A stretch of DNA of 64,000 nt from Mucilaginibacter sp. JRF (GTDB lineage: Bacteria; Bacteroidota; Bacteroidia; Sphingobacteriales; Sphingobacteriaceae), in assembly GCF_015223065.1 (NCBI RefSeq), contig NZ_JADFBY010000007.1, forward strand, positions 1-64,000, given 5' to 3'. Positions within the stretch are counted from its first letter, which is position 1; each line of letters opens with the position of its first letter. Both the position numbers and the translations under genes were made by a program. Below, in pieces: positions 45,008-52,804 of this stretch. Below the pieces are notes generated by a model. That model made no database searches and was not told the DNA's origin. It was given only the letters and a program-made list of their open reading frames with translations.

Positions 45008-46156
45008 TTACTGAAATCCATTACTCATCTGAAACAATGGCAAATACATTGAAACTACGATCAGCCCCACAACCAATCCTAAAAAAACGATGATCAAAGG
45101 TTCCATGGTGCTGCTTAGAGTTGAAGTTTTATATTCAACTTCTTCAATATACTGATCAGCCACCCGACCGAAGAACAATTCTAACTGATTGGTTTCCTCA
45201 CCAACCTTGATCAGCTGGATCATTTTATCCGGATAAATGGGGAAAGGCTGCATGCTGGTGTGGAGAGGTAAACCGTTCAATACATCTGCTTCAACTTTAG
45301 TTAATGAGGCCTCTATAGGATAGTAGCCAATCATCTGCCGACTCAGGGTTATAGCCCGAAGTAAGGGCAGGCGAGCTACAATAAGCAGGCGCATGGCATT
45401 GCAAAAACGTGCCAGGTATATCTTCTGTACAATAGGGCCAACGATAGGTAAGCGTAAGGTAATACCGGTAGAAATACGGCGGAAGATTGTTTCCTTTCGA
45501 ACTCTGTAAATGATCACCGCCAGCCCGAGTATTAAAAACACACCTGGCAACAATATACTGCCCATCAGGTTAGATAGCGCGATGGTTTGCCGGGTTATCC
45601 AGGGCAGTTGGCCTCCAAAACGTTTAAATATATCGCCAAACATAGGCACCACAAAGCGCAGCATAAAAAATATGGCGCCGAATGAAGTAGCCATAACGAT
45701 ACAAGGGTAGGTTAGGGCCGAGATCACTTTGCGGCGCTGCTTGATCTTGTTCTGATAATAACTGGCCAGATCTTTCAATACTTCGATCAGTTTACCCGTT
45801 TCCTCACCTATCTGTAAGCTATAGATCTCATAGAGCGAGAATCGCCCGGAACGCGACAGCGCGTCAGAAAATGTAGCGCCACCTACTACATCCTTCTGAA
45901 TAGTGGTAAACAGCAGGCGGTCTTTTTCCTTTTCCTGATCGGCGGTAACCAGATCGAAACTGCTTTTCAGGTCGATACCGGCTTCCAGCAACGAGCTCAG
46001 CTCGAGGTACAGTGATTCTTTTTTCTTGTCCGGCAATCCCGAACCACCAAAACTGATCTCCCGGTTCAGCAACGAACGGAAACCCTCATTGCCGCTCTTT
46101 TTTTCAGCCGTTTTTACTGCTTTCTTTTCAAAGCGTTTAATATCAATGGTTGGCAT
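45008..46156 (-). CDS. Type II secretion/type IV pilus inner-membrane platform protein (GspF/PilC)
   Basis: The 382-residue protein has two repeats of the T2SSF domain. The first is seen in LYLELSSLLEAGIDLKSSFD and LIEVLKDLASYYQNKIKQRR, the second in LARFCNAMRLLIVARLPLLR and QLIKVGEETNQLELFFGRVA. Three membrane helices are visible (FGAIFFMLRFVVPMF, ILLPGVFLILGLAVIIYRV, PLIIVFLGLVVGLIVVSMYL). GspF/PilC proteins couple the cytoplasmic ATPase to pilin assembly. The gene is last in a minus-strand operon of pilin-like proteins and overlaps the preceding gene by 14 bases. The matching ATPase and secretin lie on the divergent operon. Confidence 0.92.
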   Translation of the reverse strand: MPTIDIKRFEKKAVKTAEKKSGNEGFRSLLNREISFGGSGLPDKKKESLYLELSSLLEAGIDLKSSFDLVTADQEKEKDRLLFTTIQKDVVGGATFSDALSRSGRFSLYEIYSLQIGEETGKLIEVLKDLASYYQNKIKQRRKVISALTYPCIVMATSFGAIFFMLRFVVPMFGDIFKRFGGQLPWITRQTIALSNLMGSILLPGVFLILGLAVIIYRVRKETIFRRISTGITLRLPIVGPIVQKIYLARFCNAMRLLIVARLPLLRAITLSRQMIGYYPIEASLTKVEADVLNGLPLHTSMQPFPIYPDKMIQLIKVGEETNQLELFFGRVADQYIEEVEYKTSTLSSTMEPLIIVFLGLVVGLIVVSMYLPLFQMSNGFQ

Positions 46157-46652
46157 CTGTTACTCTGTTAAACAGATCTTGCGAACTGTATGGTTTATCG
46201 TAAAAATATAAAATACTACGGCCATCGGCGTGTAGTGTTAACCCGAAATGGTCAATTCTTTTGTCTTCGTCATCTCCATCAGTTTTCTCACTAATGGCCT
46301 GACCTTCCAATGTGTAGATTGGCTCGGTCAAGGTAATATTAAAAGTATCAATAATTCTGCTATGCCTCAGTACGAATGACGAATCAAGCTCGTAACGAAC
46401 AGTCGCGCTGTCAGTAAGCAACCGGATACCACCGCTGTCCCGCAGAATGATATCGGCCTTGTGAAAATCCCGATTCAATAGGGTATTGAGCCTTACGAGT
46501 TCTTCGGTATGCTCATGCTTCTTTTCAAATGCACCGAACGCGCGCATCACTATAGAGAAAACACTCCAGGCCATACCAATAACAATGGCCGTGATCAGCA
46601 TAGCGATCACCATTTCTAAAATGGTATAAGCCAGGAGTTTAATGTGTTTCAT
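46143..46652 (-). CDS. Minor pseudopilin (GspJ-like)
   Basis: The 169-residue protein has a type III (prepilin) signal: a short basic leader MKHIKLLA then YTILEMVIAMLITAIVIGM, with Glu at +5 of the mature protein. The residue before the cut is Ala, not the usual Gly. The body after the helix contains LVRLNTLLNRDFHKADIIL and IRLLTDSATVRYELDSSFVL, resembling GspJ/PilW-type minor pilins. I prefer the ATG at 46652 over one 30 bases upstream because it gives a normal-length leader. It overlaps its neighbours on both sides, so the proteins are translationally coupled. Confidence 0.8.
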   Translation of the reverse strand: MKHIKLLAYTILEMVIAMLITAIVIGMAWSVFSIVMRAFGAFEKKHEHTEELVRLNTLLNRDFHKADIILRDSGGIRLLTDSATVRYELDSSFVLRHSRIIDTFNITLTEPIYTLEGQAISEKTDGDDEDKRIDHFGLTLHADGRSILYFYDKPYSSQDLFNRVTDANH

Positions 46653-47010
46653 CAGCCCTGATCTGTTCTTTGATTTCGGCAAGTTGTTTTTGCTGCCGAT
46701 CTGTAACCCGAATATTTACCTCCACCATTCCCGGCTGTTTCGGCAGAAAACTGACCTCCCGGTTAATGGTCATAGAGTCTGTTTCAGTCTGTTCGGGCGT
46801 GAATGATCGCTCGATTTTAACATGCTCCAACTCTTTTTCAGCAAATGACCGTGCCTGTAGTTCCAGTGTATTGACCGAAGTGCGGGCAATGTTCGCGAAT
46901 ATCATCATGGCTATACCGAACACGATCAGCAGCAGGATCATGGCCACTAATACTTCCATCAGCGATGAGCCGGACACCCGGGTATTCAGCTTTATCTTCT
47001 TTCCAGCCAT
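46639..47010 (-). CDS. Minor pseudopilin (GspI-like)
   Basis: The 123-residue protein has a prepilin leader ending in VSG, followed by SSLMEVLVAMILLLIVFGIA, with the canonical Gly at -1 and Glu at +5. The short globular part includes KELEHVKIERSFTPEQTETD and VEVNIRVTDRQQKQLAEIKE. Size and pattern fit the GspI/PilV class of minor pilins, which start the pseudopilus tip with GspJ and GspK. The gene overlaps the K-like gene upstream by 19 bases. Confidence 0.8.
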   Translation of the reverse strand: MAGKKIKLNTRVSGSSLMEVLVAMILLLIVFGIAMMIFANIARTSVNTLELQARSFAEKELEHVKIERSFTPEQTETDSMTINREVSFLPKQPGMVEVNIRVTDRQQKQLAEIKEQIRADETH

Positions 47011-48266
47011 TGTAATACCTGTTGTTTGGTGTCGCTTACGGGCAGCAGGTTGCCGGTAAGGTAATAAGGCGAAAGTTTTTTACTGCTGATGGTGGCGTTG
47101 ATCAGATAATTCTCAAAGGTGGAAAAAGCTGTACGGTACAAAAAGCGGTTGCAAAAAACGCTTCCATATATCTTGTTCCCTTTTTCAGAAAGCCTTACGT
47201 AGCCGGGGGTGTATATCTGACCTGATACCTGTGCACCATCCCCCAGCTCGATAACAGGCTTCAATACATCGGGTTGTTTTTCGTATGTGAACAGCGAACC
47301 GTTAAATACCGTTCCGTTACCCAGCCTGATCTGAACAGGTACCTGCACTTTATATAGATCCGGCCGGACTATGCCCGCGGCAGAAGGGTAGTCGAAGCGA
47401 CAACGCTTGCCGATAGCGATGCTATCGGTAGCGAACAACTGGCAGCTCCCCTTAAAACCGTTCTTAACCTCGATAGTCTTAGCGAATATCAATACATTAT
47501 GCAGCTGCATGGTACTATCAATAATAACTGTACTATCACTGCATATCACCACATGTCCACCGATGTTGCCCTTGGTAAGCGTCAATAATCTCTTTGAGAT
47601 GTTGATGCGCTTTTCATTTTGATCATAAGGAACCGTCATTATTCCGTTGATCTCTGTTCCGTTATATGGTGTATTTAACCGACCGAATTGATCCCTGATC
47701 TGCTGTATCTTTTGCTTATCCAACTCAGGTAAAATTGCTTTGCTGCGCGATGTTTTGCCGGAGATAATGTTCTTTGGGCCTTCGTATTGCTTACCGTCAA
47801 CATAGGTGCTTTTTACATCTGCTGCCGGAAGCCAGGCATCTCCCTCGATCAGGGTTTTGCCGGTAACACCCAAAGGCCGGTCTTCATCGGCAAGATAAAG
47901 TGCGCACCATTTCGCGGAGTCCACCGTTCGGGCAATGGTAAATATGGAGCATATAGTATCCTGCAATTTGTAAGCCTTAACAATACCTACATCATACATA
48001 CCCCATGGATATTTTTGGATCAGTAAACTGTCTTGTTCATCATTATAAAGGTCAATGCTTTTACCTTCAGATAAGGTAGAATCGGTATTGGCCAGTAATC
48101 GTTCCATCCCCGAATGCAGATTATGTTGCAGGCGCTCGAACCGGAATGATTTTTGGTGCTGTAAGCGGTAAAACGAAGCCACAGCAACCAGCGCGGCACA
48201 TATAACCCCGATCACCAGCGCGATCACGATCACCATGTACAATGCCGATGCGGAAACTTTTCTCAA
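46992..48266 (-). CDS. GspK/PilX-like membrane-anchored pilus protein
   Basis: The 424-residue protein starts MRKVSASALYMVIVIALVIG, a prepilin-like leader and helix but without the Glu at +5, as in GspK. The large outer part includes a repetitive beta-rich region (VVICSDSTVIIDSTMQLHNV, ATDSIAIGKRCRFDYPSAAG, IELGDGAQVSGQIYTPGYVR) that looks like a right-handed, bactofilin-style beta-helix rather than the alpha-helical GspK fold. It sits where GspK would in the operon. It may cap the pseudopilus or bind the exported protein. Confidence 0.7.
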   Translation of the reverse strand: MRKVSASALYMVIVIALVIGVICAALVAVASFYRLQHQKSFRFERLQHNLHSGMERLLANTDSTLSEGKSIDLYNDEQDSLLIQKYPWGMYDVGIVKAYKLQDTICSIFTIARTVDSAKWCALYLADEDRPLGVTGKTLIEGDAWLPAADVKSTYVDGKQYEGPKNIISGKTSRSKAILPELDKQKIQQIRDQFGRLNTPYNGTEINGIMTVPYDQNEKRINISKRLLTLTKGNIGGHVVICSDSTVIIDSTMQLHNVLIFAKTIEVKNGFKGSCQLFATDSIAIGKRCRFDYPSAAGIVRPDLYKVQVPVQIRLGNGTVFNGSLFTYEKQPDVLKPVIELGDGAQVSGQIYTPGYVRLSEKGNKIYGSVFCNRFLYRTAFSTFENYLINATISSKKLSPYYLTGNLLPVSDTKQQVLQWLERR

Positions 48267-48883
48267 GATTGTACTTTGTTCGTTGCCGTGCTATCCTTCC
48301 TGCTTTTTTTATGTTTGAAGATATTTATCCTGCGCAAAAAAGAAGAAGAGTCTTGTTTAGGCAGTACCACTTTGCCTGCTTTATAACGGGTCACTTCGGA
48401 CGAATCAGCCGTAACCCGGTTGCTAATTTTGCCATCCAGCAGATCGTTATGATAATTTCCATAAGTTAGTGGTAATCCCTTTTCATCATATACGATGAAA
48501 TTTCCGTTCCGCAAACCGTTTCGCCAGGTGTAGGTAGCTGCCAGCGTGCCATCATCCCGCCAACTTTTCCACAATCCTGTTTTCAGGCCCCGTTCAAACT
48601 GCCCCTGTTCTTTCAGGTTTTTGTTCAGATACCATTCTTTGTAGTCGCCATTAAGCGGTTTGCCGCTAAAGCCGCCTTGGGTGGTATTGATCTGTCCGGC
48701 ACTGTACCAATGGTACCATAAACCGGGTTTGACTTTGGGGATGCTGCCTGTCGGTTTAATTTCGGCCAGCAAAGTTTTATCGCCCTGGGTCAGCCTGATC
48801 TTTTGAAAGGCATCGGTAGGCACAATCTGCGCCTGAGCTACTGATGAGAACAGGAATAAGAGAATATATAAAAGCTTTTTCAT
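48263..48883 (-). CDS. Secreted MORN-repeat (MORN_2/YwqK-like) protein
   Basis: The 206-residue protein has a signal peptide (MKKLLYILLFLFSSVAQAQ). At least four MORN_2-type beta-hairpin repeats follow, such as KPLNGDYKEWYLNKNLKEQG, LKTGLWKSWRDDGTLAATYT and LRNGNFIVYDEKGLPLTYGN. Such repeats usually make protein or lipid contacts. It ends in a basic, Lys-rich tail (KHKKSRKDSTATNK). Its gene overlaps both neighbours by 4 bases within the secretion operon, so it probably works with the machine. MORN proteins are not standard T2SS parts. Confidence 0.75.
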   Translation of the reverse strand: MKKLLYILLFLFSSVAQAQIVPTDAFQKIRLTQGDKTLLAEIKPTGSIPKVKPGLWYHWYSAGQINTTQGGFSGKPLNGDYKEWYLNKNLKEQGQFERGLKTGLWKSWRDDGTLAATYTWRNGLRNGNFIVYDEKGLPLTYGNYHNDLLDGKISNRVTADSSEVTRYKAGKVVLPKQDSSSFLRRINIFKHKKSRKDSTATNKVQS

Positions 48884-49389
48884 GGAGTGGCGTTTTGTTG
48901 TTGAAAAGACCGGGTTTTCCCCTGATAGCGTACACGTACACTATCGCGCAGGTTTTTGACGAGTAATACGCCTTCCGCACTTTCACCTTCCGCCAGCATG
49001 ACGTTACGGCCATTGATGTAGAGCAGGGCGATCAACCGTCTGGTTTCCGGGTTTTGTATGTATCCGCCATAGGTAAGCGAAGGCCAGGTTACAGCAGGTT
49101 TCACCACTTGTGGCTCATCGGCTGCAATGTTTACTTTGTGACGTAAAGTTACGCTGTCTACTGGTTTTGCGCTTGTGCTTTTACCAAACGGATCACGATA
49201 ATTAAGCAACAGCTTTGCTGTATCGCGCTGCACGCTGTAATCATCCAGCGGAGCCTTATGGGTATTTTCTACGCGATGAGCTACAGGCTGATCATCATCC
49301 ATTGCCCCGAACACGCGATAGAGGATCAATCCCCAGACGGTGGCTACGGCGGCTATCAACAGGTAAGTGGCTGACTTTCCTTTCAACAT
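48880..49389 (-). CDS. GspC/PilP-like inner-membrane protein
   Basis: The 169-residue protein has one N-terminal membrane helix (ATYLLIAAVATVWGLILYRV). A linker with NYRDPFG, the DPF element typical of PilP and GspC connectors, follows. A small beta-domain comes after it (TYGGYIQNPETRRLIALLYI, MLAEGESAEGVLLVKNLRDS) resembling the homology region that docks to the secretin. In T2SS and T4P machines this protein links inner membrane and secretin. The gene overlaps the MORN gene by 4 bases and follows the lipoprotein gene by 5. Confidence 0.78.
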   Translation of the reverse strand: MLKGKSATYLLIAAVATVWGLILYRVFGAMDDDQPVAHRVENTHKAPLDDYSVQRDTAKLLLNYRDPFGKSTSAKPVDSVTLRHKVNIAADEPQVVKPAVTWPSLTYGGYIQNPETRRLIALLYINGRNVMLAEGESAEGVLLVKNLRDSVRVRYQGKTRSFQQQNATP

Positions 49390-49394
49390 AACAA

Positions 49395-50351
49395 TTACTG
49401 TAATAACACGTTTCTGAGCTCACTGGCTGCACCCTCATTTCCGGCGGCATCTACCGCGGTCACTTTCCAGTAAACACGCTCACCGGCGGTACCCGCGTTA
49501 AAGGTATAGCTGGTTGCTGTCTGTTCAACCGGAAAAGTATTGCTGTATAAAGTGCTGCCATTATTGCGATATAGATAGAAGCGGTACCTGGCAGCATCAT
49601 TACGGCTGGCCCAGCTAAAAGTGACAGGCATTTGTACCTGCGCGTTATTATCGGGTAAAGTCGCGGTAACCGCGCCGGGTGGCGTACGGTCATTGCTTAG
49701 GTTATATATGGCCGACCATTTAGAAAGCTCCGAACCATCATCATTTTGCCCGCGTACGCGCCATTGATAAGTTTGATCCTTTGGAAAAGAAAAACGAAAC
49801 TGACCGGATGGAATAACCTGGTCATAAACATAGGCGCTGCCCGAAAAACTTGCCGTATCAATTTGTAAGCGATAGGTCGAAGCACCATAAAGCAGGTTCC
49901 ATTGTAAATTGATGGCGCTTGCGTTGGTAAGCGTGTTATTACCGGGACTTAATAATGTTACGGTTTGTTCCTCCAGGCTACCCGGTAGAATGATCAGGTT
50001 ACGGGGCGGCGTGAAGGCGGTGGTTGAACTGCCATTTTCCGCACGAACCTGCCACTGGTAATTTCCCGGGTCTAAAGTCATGTTGAAGGTATTGCGGTTG
50101 ATCACGGTGTCGGCAACTAAGGCGGCGGTGGAATCAAAACTCGGCCGGACAATTTGCAGGCGATAGGTGAGGGCATCTTCTACCTCGTCCCACCAGAATC
50201 CGACGGTGTAATTATTAGTCTGGTAATTGTTGGCCGGGGCACGCAGATTTAACTGCCGCTTTTCTATGGATGGCTCAATGAACTCATTGCAGGAATACAA
50301 TCCGGAAATGAGTAATAGTATAAGGCTCAGGCGAAAAAAGTTAAAATACAT
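49395..50351 (-). CDS. FN3-like lipoprotein of the secretion operon
   Basis: The 318-residue lipoprotein has the signal LSLILLLISGLYSC with Cys21 as the lipid-bearing residue. Three fibronectin-III-like domains follow, each with an alternating W/Y-x-L-Q pattern (VGFWWDEVEDALTYRLQIVR, INLQWNLLYGASTYRLQIDT, PVTFSWASRNDAARYRFYLY). It is the first gene of the minus-strand operon. Position suggests an outer-membrane pilotin, secretin stabiliser or receptor for the exported protein, but no such activity is shown by sequence. Confidence 0.8.
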   Translation of the reverse strand: MYFNFFRLSLILLLISGLYSCNEFIEPSIEKRQLNLRAPANNYQTNNYTVGFWWDEVEDALTYRLQIVRPSFDSTAALVADTVINRNTFNMTLDPGNYQWQVRAENGSSTTAFTPPRNLIILPGSLEEQTVTLLSPGNNTLTNASAINLQWNLLYGASTYRLQIDTASFSGSAYVYDQVIPSGQFRFSFPKDQTYQWRVRGQNDDGSELSKWSAIYNLSNDRTPPGAVTATLPDNNAQVQMPVTFSWASRNDAARYRFYLYRNNGSTLYSNTFPVEQTATSYTFNAGTAGERVYWKVTAVDAAGNEGAASELRNVLLQ

Positions 50352-50358
50352 TTAGCAT

Positions 50359-50383
50359 CTAAGGTAAAAAATTTTTACTTTAG
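50359..50383. promoter_or_regulatory. Palindromic bidirectional promoter between the two secretion operons
   Basis: CTAAGGTAAAAA at 50359-50370 and TTTTTACTTTAG at 50372-50383 form a 12-base inverted repeat with one mismatch. Each half contains an outward -7-like box, TACTTTAG on the plus strand and TACCTTAG on the minus strand. The whole gap between the start codons is only 46 bases, so both operons must be driven from here or from inside coding sequence. If these boxes are used, the leaders are extremely short, and the minus-strand mRNA may be nearly leaderless. Confidence 0.5.
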
Positions 50384-50397
50384 TGACACTTTTTGTA

Positions 50398-50823
50398 ATG
50401 AAATTTTTTAAAAAACACCTAAACACTAAAGTCACAGCGTATACCCTCCAGGAGGTATTGGTGGTGCTGGTTATCATCGGCATTCTCGTATTATTAGCCC
50501 TGCCGAATTTATTGCCGCTTATTACCAAAGCCAAGAGTATGGAAGCGAAAACCCAATTGGGTTTTGTGCAATCGCTGCAAAAAAATTACTTCTACGAACA
50601 CTCCCGTTATGCGGACGATCTGAACGCTATTGGTTTTTTGCAGGAAAAACTGAGTACCGATGGTAAGGACGGCAAAGCCAACTATCGCATCGAGATTACC
50701 AGTGCATCAAACAATGCTTTCACCGCGCGCGCTACTGCCGTCGTCGATTTTAATGGTAATGGTACTTATAACGTATGGGAGATAGACCAGGACAAGAATA
50801 TGCGTGAAGTTACCCCTGATTAA
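50398..50823 (+). CDS. Major pseudopilin (GspG-like)
   Basis: The 141-residue protein begins MKFFKKHLNTKVTA, a basic leader, followed by YTLQEVLVVLVIIGILVLLALP with Glu at +5. This is the classic major pilin/pseudopilin helix, except that Ala rather than Gly precedes the cut. The globular part has AKSMEAKTQLGFVQSLQKNY and ends with a GspG-like calcium-site-style loop, NGNGTYNVWEIDQDKN. The ATG at 50398 is preferred to an upstream GTG. It is the first gene of the plus-strand operon, and the peptidase that should process it follows. Confidence 0.88.
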   Translation: MKFFKKHLNTKVTAYTLQEVLVVLVIIGILVLLALPNLLPLITKAKSMEAKTQLGFVQSLQKNYFYEHSRYADDLNAIGFLQEKLSTDGKDGKANYRIEITSASNNAFTARATAVVDFNGNGTYNVWEIDQDKNMREVTPD

Positions 50824-50830
50824 AACGGAT

Positions 50831-51361
50831 ATGATCACCTTATTGCAGATATGTTTATTGATGATGTTGGGATATGTGTTTCTGCAGGATGCCCGCAGCA
50901 GGCTGATCTATCTATGGTGTTTCCCGGTATTGGCAATGATGTTTGTGGTTTTAAGAGTATTCAACGGCGAGAAGTGGGCAAGCATCGCCGGGGATTCCAT
51001 AAAGGGGCTGTTATTTTTATTGCTCCAGATAGTCGCATTAAGCCTGTATTTTTCAATACGCAATCGTAAGTGGACCAATATCCTAAAAGGTTACCTCGGA
51101 TGGGGGGACGTATTGTTTTTGATTTGCAGTGCCTGCTACTTATCCATCCTTAACTTCATCGGTTTTTATGTAGGTAGTTTGTTGCTATCCATCATCGTTT
51201 GGATCATTTGGCAACAACGGAAAGATGCATCGAATAACGTACGTATTCCCTTAGCCGGGTTGCAAGCGCTGATCATGATGCCCTTATTATTAGCCGACTG
51301 GTGGCTGCCCGGTGTTTCATTAACCCAGGATGACTGGCTGATCAGTTTAATAGCAGGATGA
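50831..51361 (+). CDS. Prepilin peptidase (A24), catalytic domain only
   Basis: The 176-residue membrane protein is an aspartic prepilin peptidase. Catalytic Asp20 lies in FLQDARSRLIYLW and Asp93 in the GWGD motif (consensus GxGD). Six hydrophobic segments surround them. The N-terminal cytoplasmic methyltransferase domain with its zinc cysteines, present in full-length GspO/PilD, is absent, so the mature pilins may not be N-methylated unless another enzyme acts. The ATG at 50831 was chosen because the earlier GTG lies within the upstream gene. Its stop overlaps the ATPase start. Confidence 0.88.
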   Translation: MITLLQICLLMMLGYVFLQDARSRLIYLWCFPVLAMMFVVLRVFNGEKWASIAGDSIKGLLFLLLQIVALSLYFSIRNRKWTNILKGYLGWGDVLFLICSACYLSILNFIGFYVGSLLLSIIVWIIWQQRKDASNNVRIPLAGLQALIMMPLLLADWWLPGVSLTQDDWLISLIAG

Positions 51362-52794
51362 TGGCAACGGAAGAACTGATACTAACCGCAGACCAGGTGC
51401 ATTTGCTCAGCAAGGAGCAGGCCTGGCATTACCGTATACTCCCCAAAGGATACGCGGATGGCGCCCTGTGGCTGTATTGCGAAGATAACGGCGCAGGCGA
51501 AGAAATGGTTGATGAACTGGAAATGATACTTGATCAGCCTGTCAGGTTGCAGCCTTTGCCTGCCGGTCAGGTGGCCCGTATGCTTTCGCGGCACTACATG
51601 CGGGAGAATCAGCTGAACAGAGGAAGCCAGACGCTTTTGGCTGCCGAACAGGAGAATGATTTTTTACTGAAGCTCATCAGCGAAGCGAAATCGCTGAAAA
51701 GTAGTGATATCCATATCGAAGTATATGAGCAGAAATGCCGGGTACGTATCCGTATAGATGGCATGATGGTGGAACGTTACCTGCTTAAGCGGGATGATTA
51801 CCCGGCCTTGGTGAACAAGATCAAGATCACCGCTAATCTGGACATTGCCGAGAAGCGATTACCCCAGGATGGAAGGATCAACTTTAAGCATGGCACCCAG
51901 CAGTTCGATATCCGTGTATCAGTACTGCCTACCCTCCATGGCGAAAAGGTGGTACTGCGTTTGCTGAGTAACGATGCCACTTCAATCGATCTGAATACGC
52001 TTGGGTTTTCGGAGTTCGATCTGAATAATTATTTGCAGGGCGTACGCCGGCCAAACGGTATCATCCTGATGAGCGGGCCTACCGGTTCGGGAAAGACCAC
52101 TACCTTGTATGCTACCCTGAAGCTGCTGAATAAAGAAACCCGTAATATCCTGACCATAGAAGACCCGATCGAGTATACACTTGAGGGCATCAACCAGGTA
52201 CAGTTAAAGGAGTCAATCGGGCTGACCTTCGCCTCGGCGTTGCGGACATTCCTCCGTCAGGACCCGGATGTGATCATGGTAGGGGAGATCCGTGATACGG
52301 AAACAGCCAATATGGCCATCCGTGCGGCGTTGACCGGTCACCTGGTGTTGTCAACCATCCACACTAACTCCGCCTGGGGTACTATATCCCGTTTGATAGA
52401 TATGAACATCCCGCCGTTTTTGGTGGCCAGTACGTTGAATACAACGGCGGCACAACGCCTGGTACGTTTGCTTTGTCCGGATTGTAAAAAGGAAATCGCC
52501 TTTGATCCGCAGCTATATCCAAGGCAGTTCAAACCTTATAGCGAAGTGCATATGCATTATGTGGCTTCGGGATGCGACCATTGTTTTTACACAGGTTACA
52601 AAGGCCGTAAGGCTGTTTACGAAGTGATACCCGTAGATCAGGAACTGGCGGTCGAAATAAAAAAAGGAAATTTGTATATTGAAGAACTGTTGCGTGAACG
52701 CGGGGTGCAAACCCTGGCAGAGAACGCCTTTAACTTATTTAAAACCGGGGCTACCTCCCTGGATGAAATTTATCCCCTGTTATTTAATTATTGA
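51358..52794 (+). CDS. Secretion ATPase (GspE/PilB)
   Basis: The 478-residue hexameric ATPase has a short N-terminal domain. The N2 domain follows (SSDIHIEVYEQKCRVRIRID), then the catalytic domain with Walker A GPTGSGKTTTLY (Lys246), the Asp box IEDPIEYTLEGINQVQL, Walker B VIMVGEIRD and the His box LTGHLVLSTIHTNSA. The four-cysteine zinc site of assembly ATPases is present as LCPDCKK and CDHCFYTGYKGR. The zinc site and domain order identify an extension (GspE/PilB) ATPase, not a PilT retraction motor. None of the latter is in the window, favouring a secretion rather than a twitching role. Confidence 0.95.
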   Translation: MMATEELILTADQVHLLSKEQAWHYRILPKGYADGALWLYCEDNGAGEEMVDELEMILDQPVRLQPLPAGQVARMLSRHYMRENQLNRGSQTLLAAEQENDFLLKLISEAKSLKSSDIHIEVYEQKCRVRIRIDGMMVERYLLKRDDYPALVNKIKITANLDIAEKRLPQDGRINFKHGTQQFDIRVSVLPTLHGEKVVLRLLSNDATSIDLNTLGFSEFDLNNYLQGVRRPNGIILMSGPTGSGKTTTLYATLKLLNKETRNILTIEDPIEYTLEGINQVQLKESIGLTFASALRTFLRQDPDVIMVGEIRDTETANMAIRAALTGHLVLSTIHTNSAWGTISRLIDMNIPPFLVASTLNTTAAQRLVRLLCPDCKKEIAFDPQLYPRQFKPYSEVHMHYVASGCDHCFYTGYKGRKAVYEVIPVDQELAVEIKKGNLYIEELLRERGVQTLAENAFNLFKTGATSLDEIYPLLFNY

Positions 52795-52804
52795 TCTGTT
52801 TTAA

